Program-made: the position numbers and the translations under genes
Notes under the pieces: generated by a model
Database searches by the model: none
The model's input: the letters and a program-made list of their open reading frames with translations, nothing else
What the model was told of the DNA's origin: nothing
In this document: positions 47,354-59,439 of the stretch, one piece after another
How the letters are laid out: each line of letters begins with the position of its first letter
Position numbering within the stretch: the first letter of the stretch is position 1
Origin: Chimonanthus salicifolius
Taxonomy: Eukaryota; Streptophyta; Magnoliopsida; Laurales; Calycanthaceae
Direction: 5' to 3'
DNA: 64,000 bases
Assembly (NCBI GenBank): GCA_013350335.1
Contig: CM023540.1
Location: 48,529,222-48,593,221 of the forward strand

Positions 47354-47455
47354 CTTGACGGGATTCTCATCGTCAAGGTAACCCACAGTGGTCTTTCGGA
47401 CGCCCCGACGGAGTGTGGCCTCCGGATTCCTCCTGATGGGATTCTCATCATCAGG
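47354..47455. repeat. Two tandem hairpins with covarying stems
   Basis: First stem CTTGACG (47354-47360) and CGTCAAG (47371-47377); second stem CCTGATG (47432-47438) and CATCAGG (47449-47455). Both have the same 10-base loop ggattctcat and are followed by nearly identical text ('ggtctttcggacgccccgac'). The same pair occurs in the other LTR at 53591-53692. Confidence 0.9.
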
Positions 47456-48186
47456 GTACCCCACAATGGTCTTTCGGACGCCCCGACGGAGTGTGGCCTC
47501 CGGTTACAACACCATCATCCCATGCCATGCATGAGATGTCTATGCAAACATGTCATTTAGAAACATAACTTTACAATCATATAAGTTATCGAAATCAACA
47601 TAAAACAGCATATGAAATAGTGGTTACAATAAAGGTAGGAAACCTACAATAGTTTACTTTGTTCGACCCTTCCTTTGGACCGTCTTCCGATCACGGCTTG
47701 TTCACCGTTCTAGAAATTCGAATACCCTATGTACATGGCAGCAAGTTAATCATTTGACCATATGATTCTAATTTGATCTAAAACCCAAAAATCCACTTAA
47801 ACTTCCATGTCCTATCTTAGCCATAAAACCCCATAGTTTTGGTCCTTTTAAACATGTTTTTGGTCTCATTTAGACATAGGATAACAGTATAATGTTACCA
47901 TATTTTTACCTTTCAAAACCATCCAATAAGCCCATCACTTTGTATGATTTCCATTTTGTAAAACTCACTCCAAATATCCACATAACAGTCCATGGCCGAA
48001 CCCTATGGTTCTTGGTGTAATTAATCCAACCATTGTCCATGGTTTTAATCCATAATTTAACCATAGTATTAATATGGTTCAACCAAGCCATAGTTACCTA
48101 AAAACAGTAAGCTTATCTTCACTTTAAATCCTTTAAAATCTCACAAAACCATTTAATACTTCCATGAAATGTCATACCATTTCATG

Positions 48187-48681
48187 GGGTTCGGCCAACC
48201 CAATTGGCTAAACCTCATGGCCTATGGTTTAGATCCATTTATCCATTTATAAACTTGGTTTATTCTTAAATCAAAGCACATTATGTTTACATAAAAATCC
48301 ATCCTACACTTGACCCAAATAACCATAAAAAAACAGTCCATGGGGTTAGGCCATACACATGGCCAAACCCCAAGGTTTCCTTGATGTAAACCCTCTAATA
48401 TTTGTCCATATTTTTTGATCAGTACTTAGCTTAATAAACACATAATTCAGCCTTGTAATAACTGGTCAAAATCAGTGACCTTATCTCCCTTTAAAATCCT
48501 TTAAAAGAACTTCAATACATAATATGAATTTCATCTCTCAAACACCATAAAAATCACCAAGTTTTCCCATGGGGTTCAGCCATCCAAAGGGCTGAACCCT
48601 ATGGTCCATATTTTATCACTTTTAAACATCATAATCCCATATTTAAACCATTGATGGATCTGTCCATACGATGGCCAGATC
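48187..48681. repeat. Series of GGTTCGGCC-like hairpins in LTR B
   Basis: Four stem-loops: near 48187 (GGTTCGGCCAA / TTGGCTAAACC), 48342 (GGGGTTAGGCCAT / ATGGCCAAACCCC), 48572 (GGGTTCAGCC / GGCTGAACCC, perfect) and 48657 (GATCTGTCCAT / ATGGCCAGATC). Spaced irregularly at 85-230 bp; arms differ between copies while pairing is largely kept. Confidence 0.75.
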
Positions 48682-50038
48682 TCATTTTCTTAACCAATCT
48701 ATTAAACAAGAGTTCAAAATGCACTTACGAACACCGCGTCTCCTTCGGTTCTTTTGACTCCTTTCTTGACCCTTTATTTCCTTGACCTCTCCTTCTCTCT
48801 TACTGTTCTTTGGGCTGAGACTGACCTTGCTGCAATCTCCTTGGAATACTTCAGCCAGATGACATGGATTTGAGGGAGAAAGAGAGAGAAAGGAAACTTT
48901 GATCTTGAACCTTGGTGCCAACTCCTTTTGCTCAAAGTGTGCTTTTGTCTTGGTGAAAGAAATCAACCAAGGACTGATTGCAAATCAGTAACCAGTTGTT
49001 GTTCTTGCTTTTGGAATGTAGAAGACAACAAAGAGAGAGAGAGATAGAGATAGAAAATTGAACCTCTTTTGGCTACTCAAATTCAGCCCAAACTTGCCTC
49101 ACATGTAACTCCCATATTAACCCCAAGTCCTTTATGCTTACTTGGGGATTTCATCTATGCAATGAAACCTCCCCAAGCTCTCCAACGTCTCCCATGCTGG
49201 TATTTGTGTAACCTCTCCTTTTCTTCCTCCTCTCATTATCATCTTACATGGGGGTTTCATCTAGAAATGAAACCTTCCCCCCCCCCCCCCTTCAATGTGT
49301 AGTCTTATCATATTTGAATTTTAAAAGTCAAAACCTCATTTGTAACTCTATAATATAGCAGCTCCATTCAGCCCATTTGATCCTCATCAATGTCCCATTT
49401 GAGAGTTTCATTCTTGAAATGAAACTCCCCTCCTCCAAGTGTGAACACACTTTGTAACTCCCATTGGTTTTAATATCTATCTTGGAGTTTCAACTTTTAA
49501 ATAAAACTCTCCATATTCCAATGACTAGCCCCTTGGTTAACCTTGTATTTGTAACTCTCAAAACAGCCACCCCACTTATCTCACTGAATTTTCAGCCCAT
49601 TTGACTTCCATTTTTGACTCACTCAACTCAATGTCCAACTCACCATAATTAATGCATTTCATTCAATGCACATGAGTTAACTCAACCCTTGATTTAATTC
49701 CAACTCACTTCAGTCCCACTCAACTGATTTAACTCGTGTTTTAGCTCCCTAGAGGGTCCACACGGTCAACCATAGTCAACTCGACCCGTTGGGTCCACTT
49801 TTAGCTCCTTGACCCGTTTTTGATTCCATGACCCAATTATGGTATTTTGGTCATTTCTAATTGGTTTTTACATATGGATCAAGCCTACCCATTTTTTCTC
49901 CACTTGATTTCCAATCAAATAGGCTTAACCCCATTTAATTTAAAATCACAAAACGGTCAAATACTCCAGTAAGACCCGATGGGTCCCATTTGGGCCCTTT
50001 GACCCATTTAGCCATTTTTGACCCAATTGATGTAAATT

Positions 50039-50336
50039 ACCCATCCAATCAAACTTGACATTCATAATGTGCTCATATGATCTTAATTTGAGCAATGGGC
50101 TATACCATTTCCTTACTTAACATCACAAAATAATTAATTTAACACATCAGGGGCATTTTCGTAATTTATCCACTTCATTGAGAAATTACCCATCCAATCA
50201 AATTTGACATTCATAATGTGCTCATATGATCTTAATTTGAGCAATGGACCCCACTATTTCCTTATTTACAATCACATTTATTGAATTCACCAATCCAGGG
50301 GCATTTTCGTAAATATTCATCTTATTGAGAAATCGG
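50039..50336. repeat. 149-bp direct duplication at the LTR B edge
   Basis: 'acccatccaatcaaa' starts at 50039 and again at 50188, and 'aggggcattttcgtaa' closes both units. The two units are diverged, so the duplication predates the element's last transposition; it is present in both LTRs (second at about 56271-56568). Confidence 0.85.
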
Positions 50337-50345
50337 GGTGTTACA

Positions 50346-51822
50346 ATATAACCCTCTTTTTAAAATTTTCGTCCCGAAAATCAAGTGAAGTAGGGTTCTA
50401 AACGATTCCATAAATGTCTCAGAGTGTGCTATTCTTATTTCCGATTTCAATTTCCCAAGTGACTTCTTCATTACCATGTCGATCCACACCACTTTGACAA
50501 ATTGAATCGCTTGGTTCCGTAACACCTTTTGTTCTGTCTCATGTTATATCTTTTTCTAGTGAGCCATTTGTGATCTCACATAGATCAATCTACTCTGTTT
50601 CACTTTACCTGTTCTCATAGTATTTTCCATACGTACCTGCTCAATATGTTCTTTCATCTACTCTCCGTGTGAGGCAGCCTGTCAACACGAGCCTATGCTC
50701 AAAGCTTTTTCTGATTCCATTTTAACTAGGTTTCTAGTTACATTCTCCTGGAATTCCATTGGCTAACTACAGAGCTAGGTGATCAGTCTAACTCGGCAGT
50801 TGTCCATAGTTTCCCATTCAAGTTTCACCAGACACTTATCTTTTCCGTTGAGTATATCTCCAAATTTAAACACATCTTTCTTTACACATAAGTCTCTATG
50901 TGACTAACAACTTTTGTTCCAACTTCCACGATACCAATACCCGGCATAAATTCAAACCATCATGGGAATAATCATCCATGGTTAAATACATCCATCCCTG
51001 GTATCACTCTTTCAATAACTATTATCTATCCCTGTTTAATAATCATCCATGAATATAACCCATCTATGGGTATAATCCATTCATGGAAACAATCCATCCT
51101 CGGTATCACTCTGTCCATGAATATAACCCTCATTTGGGTATAATCCATTCATGGGCATACTAACCTAGGCACTTCATCCACCATGAGATATTCTATCCGT
51201 AAAAACAACACTTGCCTGTGTCACTACGTGACTGTGGCACCAATAACAAAACATAAATGTATCCCGACCCCTAGCAAGACTTAGGGCCCATGACTTACTA
51301 AGCGGAAGACCCACGTCCAGCGTGATCCGGTCTACCCCGCCCTGCATCCCTTCAACTCAAAGGTGATTCAGTGAAGCTCTAAAGCGGTCAATCCGCGTCT
51401 TACTAAGCTAGCACCACCCCCATGGGGTAACATAGTACCTAGCTCTGTGCATCCACGCACACTAAGTGTGTGAACTTGCCGTGAGAGCGCCCTCCAGCGC
51501 ATATCATGCGAGGTACCCACCCCTCAATGGTAACCCTACGGGACCAAGTCTCCGTAATTCGTATCGAGTTTCCCACAGTCTCGATCATCAATATCACGTG
51601 AGGGACGCACCCATACCACGTCTCAATATACTCCAATAACTTATTCACATACATCTCAGTGTCAAAGTCCTCATGAACTCCTAAAGTTGCATACTTTATT
51701 GAAAATCATTTAAACTTCCATCACCATACAAGGGTTGATAGGGTAAAACAAACCCTTAGAATCACAAAATACACCCTTACAAAATATTTCCATTTCCCTA
51801 ACCTTTCTTTCTACCTCTTAAC
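50346..51822 (-). other. Element B internal 3' region
   Basis: Non-coding as far as can be seen. Holds the purine tract at its left edge and, at 50960-51165, imperfect repeats built on 'aatccattcatgg' and 'ggtatcactct'. A 71-aa frame at 51439-51654 is not recognised. Confidence 0.55.
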
Positions 51823-52188
51823 CTAGTCTTCCGTAGAAGACCCTGCATCATCGTCAAAGAAATTGTCAGGGCATGTCATCGACACGTGCCCTAACACTCC
51901 GCACGTCAAACAGGGTATTATTCTCGGTCCTCCAATGTAAGGACAATTAGTCCTCTCCTTCCCGTGCCCGTGTAGTCCACAAACAGGGCAAATGATCTCA
52001 AGGAGGTAGGGGCAGTAAGTACAATTGTGCCCCTCCTGATTGTACAACTCGCACATATACCCGGGTTCTATCTCCCCTACAAATTCTCTTATGTTTGGGA
52101 CATATTCCTCATCCTCTTCGGGTACAAAGGCCCCAACATTGTACTCGGGCGATCTTACGTCCATGTCCTGACTGTTTTTCAACTTCAT
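51823..52188 (-). CDS. Gag-like zinc-knuckle protein of element B
   Basis: 121 aa. N-terminal half acidic (PEEDEEYVPNIREFVGEIEPG). Then three Cys/His groups: CELYNQEGHNCTYC (irregular), CPVCGLHGHGKERTNC (CX2CX4HX6C) and CLTCGVLGHVSMTC (a canonical CX2CX4HX4C). The end is acidic (FFDDDAGSSTED). CCHC knuckles bind RNA in retrotransposon nucleocapsids, so packaging of the element RNA is the likely role. It is shorter than a complete gag; an upstream frame (52109-52318) overlaps and could be a displaced N-terminal part (frameshift). It lies between PBS and purine tract in the sense direction, the expected place for gag. Function is inferred; the capsid domain is not recognised. Confidence 0.6.
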   Translation of the reverse strand: MKLKNSQDMDVRSPEYNVGAFVPEEDEEYVPNIREFVGEIEPGYMCELYNQEGHNCTYCPYLLEIICPVCGLHGHGKERTNCPYIGGPRIIPCLTCGVLGHVSMTCPDNFFDDDAGSSTED

Positions 52189-52349
52189 TGATGAAGTTTG
52201 TTATGGTAGCATCATCGGAAGAAGAAACTAAGTCTATCGGACAGCTAGGTGTCCCTCTGTCCCACAACTCGGTGTACTCTATGTTGCTCGTCATATCTGT
52301 ATAACAGCAACAAAACATATCAATAACAACTATAAATCAAATCAAACAA

Positions 52350-52700
52350 ATCATTGTTTTGGGGAATTTTCCCTAATCAACATCTTGTACTTCTTATTTG
52401 GGGATTCTTCCTATGTATCATATAATGTCACGTGTTTGGGGAATTTTACCAAATAAACATCTTGTGTTTCTTGTCCTTGGGGAAAATTGCCAGATAAGCA
52501 CTCTTTATATTTCTTTGTTTTTGGGGAAACTTCCTAAGTATCAAGTATCATTTCTCAATTTGGGGAAGTCTTTATGTTCTCTTGTTCTCGGGGAAAACCT
52601 CCCTAAGTATCATGTGTTTGTTTCTCCATTTGGGGATATCGGGGAAGTGTTTCCTATGTTGCTATGTTTGGTATATCCATTTATGTTGACTGTACTTCCT
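52350..52700 (-). repeat. GGGGAA...TTCC repeats in the leader of element B
   Basis: Seven or so copies of 'ggggaaWWttNcc'-like words at 30-65 bp intervals (for example near 52360, 52438, 52479, 52524, 52590, 52635). Many are quasi-palindromic. They sit between the PBS and the gag-like frame, i.e. in the RNA leader. Confidence 0.6.
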
Positions 52701-52868
52701 TTGGTATCTTTATTGTTCTCAGATTGATTGTTCAGTCTGAGTCTACGAAGTAAATTAATCCGGCCCCCAGTCAGCGGACTCCGAAGAGTCGGTCAGTTGG
52801 GATTCTTATCCGTCAGTGAGACATGAAACCGTCTTAATCTTACTTCGGAAGATTCAACTTCCCGTTTC

Positions 52869-52881
52869 GCTCTGATACCAA
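52869..52881 (-). other. Element B primer-binding site (initiator Met tRNA)
   Basis: - strand TTGGTATCAGAGC, one base from the LTR edge at 52883; complementary to the 3' end of plant initiator tRNA-Met. Fixes the element on the - strand. Confidence 0.88.
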
Positions 52882-52882
52882 C

Positions 52883-55800
52883 TGTAACACCCCGCCCTTT
52901 TCACTCTAATTTTCAGAGTTTATTTTTTATTTTTATAATAATCATGTGATCGGGGCGGAGTGTCACGACGCGAGTTAAGTTCGGATCTCTAAATCCGACC
53001 CTTAACTGGCCAAGCCCATGTGCGTATGAACTAAGTCCATAAAACTGATCCGCACATGGTACATATAACTTGCGGAATTAACTTAGTCTAAATATAACTG
53101 TGGTTATGATAGAACCTATGACTAATCCAATTTTCCATTCTTAGATAGCAAAGTACATAACTTATTCTCCAAAATTACTAATCAATCTTAACTAATCGTT
53201 TAATCAAACATCCAACATAAAAAAAACCATTGCATCTATCTTAACTACTTATTACAAGCCAACAAATCTAGTTACCAAATTAAATTGTTGAAATAATTCA
53301 ACACATCCATGAATAGTCCATTCAAAATCATTCAAACCGCCCAAGTTTCCGTGCTTGGTCCTCTTCTCCAACCACGTCATTTCCTTTCCCTACATTATCC
53401 ACTAAGGATATAGATAGGGCGTTAGATCAACGCGCCCAGTAGTGTTTCCGAATAGGGCTACCACATGGTTAGTCAAAAACATGCAAATAATATAATAATA
53501 ATACATGTGAGACAAAATTCCATAAAAACATGCTATGTATGAAATGAACATGTAATGAGTCCCACCCATCACCATTCAACATAGCCATCACTTGACGGGA
53601 TTCTCATCGTCAAGGTAACCCACAGTGGTCTTTCGGACGCCCCGACGGAGTGTGGCCTCCGGATTCCTCCTGATGGGATTCTCATCATCAGGGTACCCCA
53701 CAATGGTCTTTCGGACGCCCCGACGGAGTGTGGCCTCCGGTTACAACACCATCATCCCATGCCATGCATGAGATGTCTATGCAAACATGTCATTTAGAAA
53801 CATAACTTTACAATCATATAAGTTATCGAAATCAACATAAAACAACATATGAAATAGTGGTTACAATAAAGGTAGGAAACCTACAATAGTTTACTTTGTT
53901 CGACCCTTCCTTTGGACCGTCTTCCGATCACGGCTTGTTCACCGTTCTAGAAATTCGAATACCCTATGTACATGGCAGCAAGTTAATCATTTGACCATAT
54001 GATTCTAATTTGATCTAAAACCCAAAAATCCACTTAAACTTCCATGTCCTATCTTAGCCATAAAACCCCATAGTTTTGGTCCTTTTAAACATGTTTTTGG
54101 TCTCATTTAGACATAGGATAACAGTATAATGTTACCATATTTTTACCTTTCAAAACCATCCAATAAGCCCATCACTTTGTATGATTTCCATTTTGTAAAA
54201 CTCAATCCAAATATCCACATAACAGTCCATGGCCGAACCCTATGGTTCTTGGTGTAATTAATCCAACCATTGTCCATGGTTTTAATCCATAATTTAACCA
54301 TAGTATTAATATGGTTCAGCCAAGCCATAGTTACCTAAAAACAGTAAGCTTATCTTCACTTTAAATCCTTTAAAATCTCACAAAACCATTTAATACTTCC
54401 ATGAAATGTCATACCATTTCATGGGGTTCGGCCCACCCAATTGGCTAAACCTCATGGCCTATGGTTTAGATCCATTTATCCATTTATAAACTTGGTTTAT
54501 TCTTAAATCAAAGCACATTATGTTTACATAAAAATCCATCCTACACTTGACCCAAATAACCATAAAAAAACAGTCCATGGGGTTAGGCCATACACATGGC
54601 CAAACCCCAAGGTTTCCTTGATGTAAACCCTCCAATATTTGTCCATATTTTTTGATCAGTACTTAGCTTAATAAACACATAATTCAGCCTTGTAATAACT
54701 GGTCAAAATCAGTGACCTTATCTCCCTTTAAAATCCTTTAAAAGAACTTCAATACATAATATGAATTTCATCTCTCAAACACCATAAAAATCACCAAGTT
54801 TTCCCATGGGGTTCAGCCATCCAAAGGGCTGAACCCTATGGTCCATATTTTATCACTTTTAAACATCATAATCCCATATTTAAACCATTGATGGATCTGT
54901 CCATACGATGGCCAGATCTCATTTTCTTAACCAATCTATTAAACAAGAGTTCAAAATGCACTTACGAACACCGCGTCTCCTTCAGTTCTTTTGACTCCTT
55001 TCTTGACCCTTTATTTCCTTGACCTCTCCTTCTCTCTTACTGTTCTTTGGGCTGAGACTGACCTTGCTGCAATCTCCTTGGAATACTTCAGCCAGATGAC
55101 ATGGATTTGAGGGAGAAAGAGAGAGAAAGGAAACTTTGATCTTGAACCTTGGTGCCAACTCCTTTTGCTCAAAGTGTGCTTTTGTCTTGGTGAAAGAAAT
55201 CAACCAAGGACTGATTGCAAATCAGTAACCAGTTGTTGTTCTTGCTTTTGGAATGTAGAAGACAGCAAAGAGAGAGAGAGATAGAGATAGAAAATTGAAC
55301 CTCTTTTGGCTACTCAAATTCAGCCCAAACTTGCCTCACATGTAACTCCCATATTAACCCCAAGTCCTTTATGCTTACTTGGGGGTTTCATCTATGCAAT
55401 GAAACCTCCCCAAGCTCTCCAACGTCTCCCATGCTGGTATTTGTGTAACCTCTCCTTTTCTTCCTCCTCTCATTATCATCTTACATGGGGGTTTCATCTA
55501 GAAATGAAACCTTCCCCCCCCTTCAATGTGTAGTCTTATCATATTTGAATTTTAAAAGTCAAAACCTCATTTGTAATTCTATAATACAGCAGCGCCATTC
55601 AGCCCATTTGATCCTCATCAATGTCCCATTTGAGAGTTTCATTCTTGAAATGAAACTCCCCTCCTCCAAGTGTGAACACACTTTGTAACTCCCATTGGTT
55701 TTAATATCTATCTTGGAGTTTCAACTTTTAAATAAAACTCTCCATATTCCAATGACTAGCCCCTTGGTTAACCTTGTATTTGTAACTCTCAAAACAGCCA

Positions 55801-56576
55801 CCCCACTTATCTCACTGAATTTTCAGCCCATTTGACTTCCATTTTTGACTCACTCAACTCAATGTCCAACTCACCATAATTAATGCATTTCATTCAATGC
55901 ACATGAGTTAACTCAACCCTTGATTTAATTCCAACTCACTTCAGTCCCACTCAACTGATTTAACTCGTGTTTTAGCTCCCTAGAGGGTCCACACGGTCAA
56001 CCATAGTCAACTCGACCCGTTGGGTCCACTTTTAGCTCCTTGACCCGTTTTTGACTCCATGACCCAATTATGGTATTTTGGTCATTTCTAATTGGTTTTT
56101 ACATATGGATCAAGCCTACCCATTTTTTCTCCACTTGATTTCCAATCAAATAGGCTTAACTCCATTTAATTTAAAATCACAAAACGGTCAAATACTCCAG
56201 TAAGACCCGATGGGTCCCATTTGGGCCCTTTGACCCATTTAGCCATTTTTGACCCAATTGACGTAAATTACCCATCCAATCAAACTTGACATTCATAATG
56301 TGCTCATATGATCTTAATTTGAGCAATGGGCTATACCATTTCCTTACTTAACATCACAAAATAATTAATTTAACACATCAGGGGCATTTTCGTAATTTAT
56401 CCACTTCATTGAGAAATTACCCATCCAATCAAATTTGACATTCATAATGTGCTCATATGATCTTAATTTGAGCAATGGACCCCACTATTTCCTTATTTAC
56501 AATCACATTTATTGAATTCACCAATCCAGGGGCATTTTCGTAAATATTCATCTTATTGAGAAATCGGGGTGTTACA
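52883..56576 (-). repeat. Element B 5' LTR (right copy)
   Basis: Matches 46642-50345 throughout. Visible differences include a 4-bp indel near 53300, the shorter C run (55514-55521) and about twenty substitutions, mostly transitions. Confidence 0.92.
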
Positions 56577-58169
56577 ACATGTGACTCCTTAATCAAAACA
56601 TATAACCAGTAATAATTTCCAACCATATTCTTAACTCCAAATAACCCATAAAAATGGTCCATGGAGTTCGGCCATACACATGGCCGAACCCTATGTTTTT
56701 CTTGATTCAAATATTCCAACATTTATATATGGTTTATACATAGTAACTTAGCCATAATAACAATATGGTTCAGCCATGCAATGGCCGACCCAAAACATTA
56801 ATCTTATCTCCATTTAAAACCCTTTAAAACCATCGTAATATTGTATGGTTTTTATCTCTCAAAACCATAAAAATAACAAAATCTTTTCATGGGGTTCGTC
56901 CATCCAAAGTGGCCGAACCCTATAATCCATCTTCTACCCTTTTTAAACATCATTATCTATGATTTAAACCCTTGATAGGTTCGGCCATACAATGGTCGAA
57001 TCATGTTCCCTTAACCAATTTATTTAACAAGGGTTTATGGAGCACTTACTTAATTTTGCGACTCCTCCAATTTGTTCTTCACTCCGGCTTGTTCCTTTCC
57101 TTCCTTAGCCTCTCCTTCTTCTTGATTCTTTGGCCGAAGATGATCTTGCTAATACAACTCCTCCAATAGTGGTTCGGCCAAGAGATATGGATTGGGATAG
57201 AAGCTTGAGATCCAATTATTCTAAGTCCTCTTTGATCTTGAGAGGAGAAATGCCCTTGAGAGGGAGGGAGAAAATGAGATAGAATTCTCAAAGTGTTTTC
57301 TTCTTTCCTTAGAGTGCTGGTCGGCTAAGAAAGAGAGAGAGTAAGATGAGAAAAACACCAAGAGTTTTTTGTCCTTGTGAGGTGGGAACGGCCAAGAGGG
57401 AGAGGAAGAGTGTGGCTTTAAGATGAAACCTTCTCTTGGTTAATGAGGGCTGCCAAAGGTGGTGTCCTTTGGTGACACCCCCTGGTTGCTCCTATGTCCT
57501 TTCATCTTCCTCTTTTAAGTCTCAATTGGAGGTTTCATCCTTGAGATGAAACACCCCCAACGTGTGACTCTTGGGTTTCCATCTTGAGATGGAAACCCTC
57601 CAAGCCTTCCAACGTGTGTGGTCTGTGTAACCCCCACCAAACGGCCCACCTCCCATTAATTCCCATTTGGAGTTTCATGCATGAGATATAATGCCCATGC
57701 ATCCAACGTGTATACCTTGTGTTGTTCTTTGAAACAACAAAAACCCCTCCTCTTCCCACTCAACTCACTTGAGATAAAGGTCTCCATATCATCCAATTCA
57801 ACTCATTCAACTCAACTCATACATTTAGCTCAACTCACTCATTTAATTCTACTCATTTAATTTACTTGAATCAACTCAATTGTTTGATTCCATTTCCAAC
57901 TCAATTCAGCCCCAACTTAATCAAGCTTGAGCTCACTTGGTGGTCAACCTAGTCAACCTTGACCCATTGGGTCCCAATTGGGCATTTTGACTCAAATAAC
58001 AACTTTGACCCCAATTAACACATCTTAACCAAATATTTAAATTAAACCTCACAACATGTACATTGGGTCTTAATTGGTCAATTGACCCCACAACTCCATA
58101 TCCTTTAATTCACAAATTCAATGGCAATTTCCGTAAATATTTGATAAACTGAAAATCTGGGGTATTACA

Positions 58170-59439
58170 GATATTTTGTCTAAGCATGCATGTTACCTCC
58201 TCCAAAACCATATGTACTGAATGGACATTTTGATATCATTTTCTATGATTTGATGTGTGTGCTGATTAGTATGTATGCCTTTTATCTCTTGTCTATGGTT
58301 AACATGATTTTTGTTAAATAGACTAACTTGCATATTTGAATGAGTGGGTTTTGTATTGGCATGTTACAGAGATAAGGATCGGGCTGTGATGTTGCACACA
58401 TCTTTGGACAATGAAGGAGTACAAAATATGTACTGTTTAGCACCTGTCACTGGTCATGATAGTGTAAGGAGGAAGGATGATGCAAGCTTGAAACAAAGGT
58501 TGGAGAAAAATAAACTTAGAGGCAGCTAAGTTTATGAGGGAGTTGAATCAAAGAAGCTAGAAAAGATAGCTTAGAGAATGGGGGAGAAGACTCCAAAAAG
58601 GGAAGCTAGGTAAGTTAGCTTGACCCTATTGGGAGAACACCTTTAAGACAACATAGATCTTAAAGGGGAAAAAGAAAATCAGTAAGGCAATTAAAATTTG
58701 CATTGTACTGTGAGGGAGATTATTGCTTGAATGCATAAGAAGCATGCATTGATGAATGGATAGATTAAATGAGTTGGAAGTGAACTCATAAAAGCATTAA
58801 ATGCAAGAAGCATAGGGGGAGTGTTTGGAATCCAAATCCTTCCAACAGAAGGGGAAATCGATGTCTGCCTACTAATCTTTGTCAATTGTATGACAAAATG
58901 GGGGAAAAATTAGTAGAAGGTATAAGACATCAAAACCAATTATGGGGAGTAATTGGTGAAGCCTAAGTACTTGGACCTCTAGAAAGACAGAGCCATGAAT
59001 GAGAGAAATATGATGAAGCCAATGGACATGAGAGAATGTCTATGCTTAGAGTTTGGGACTTCAAACTCAAAGAAGATTTGGGGAGAAAATCTTCTCAACA
59101 CTGATAGCTTGGATATGCTATGGGTAGTGTTGGTTGCTAGGAAATCATTGGTGTATGTGGGATAATGAATGCTAATCTTATTTAGTCCATGGATGCATAT
59201 TTATGTTTTGGACTAACCCCTTTAATGATTATCTAGTGTTGCTTGCTTATGTGCTGAAATAGGAAATCATAATTTGAAGTAAGTTGAATAAGAATATGCG
59301 AAGATCATAATCTTATTTTCCATTTAAATATGTACATGTAAACAATATAATATTTTGTATTCAAATGTAATGTAATAATGGTGGGTTTGTAATTGGGTTA
59401 GCTTATAGGTTTTGTCATGAAATTTACAAATGGAGAGAT
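58170..59439 (+). other. Decayed 3' internal region of the copia-like element
   Basis: No domain recognised. The frame 58344-58529 has some protein-like composition (lysine- and aspartate-rich) but no family match. The last bases form the purine-rich tract before the LTR. Confidence 0.45.

Larger units (their letters stand above)
46642..50345 (-). repeat. Element B 3' LTR (left copy)
   Basis: Contains a two-unit hairpin pair (47354-47455), spaced GGTTCGGCC-type hairpins (48187-48681), a (GA)n tract near 49029-49055, a 14-base C run (49277-49290; 8 bases in the partner) and a 149-bp direct duplication (50039 and 50188). Open frames inside are shared by the partner LTR simply because the LTRs are duplicates. 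Confidence 0.92.
46642..56576 (-). mobile_element. Young gag-only retrotransposon with long LTRs (family B, 9.9 kb)
   Basis: LTRs of 3704 bp (46642-50345) and 3694 bp (52883-56576) differ at about twenty positions by eye plus a few indels, with TGTAACACCCCG...CGGGGTGTTACA ends. Flanking 5-mers atatg and acatg match at 4 of 5. The PBS (TTGGTATCAGAGC on the - strand, 52869-52881) next to the right LTR fixes orientation; the purine tract AAAAAGAGGG (50352-50361 on -) is next to the left one. The internal region is only 2.54 kb and encodes a zinc-knuckle protein but no protease, RT or integrase. The layout fits the plant class of terminal-repeat elements with only a gag domain, mobilised in trans. 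Confidence 0.9.
46003..58169 (-). mobile_element. Remnant LTR, family D, split by element B
   Basis: Parts 46003-46641 and 56577-58169. On the - strand it starts TGTAATACCCCAGATTTTC (58169), like LTR C at 34643. Its left part aligns with the inside of LTR B ('aactaagtcca', 'gcggattataatagaacc', 'tagatagcaaagta' match 46785-46915) but the terminal 140 or so bases are missing, so it is truncated at about 46003. Carries several GGTTCGGCCAT hairpins. Confidence 0.7.

Noticed and set aside
48682..49302. Frames repeated at 48682-48966 / 54982-55203 and 49069-49302 / 55306-55533
   Set aside because: Same reason: LTR B duplicates. One member of the first pair is shortened by a substitution near 54980.
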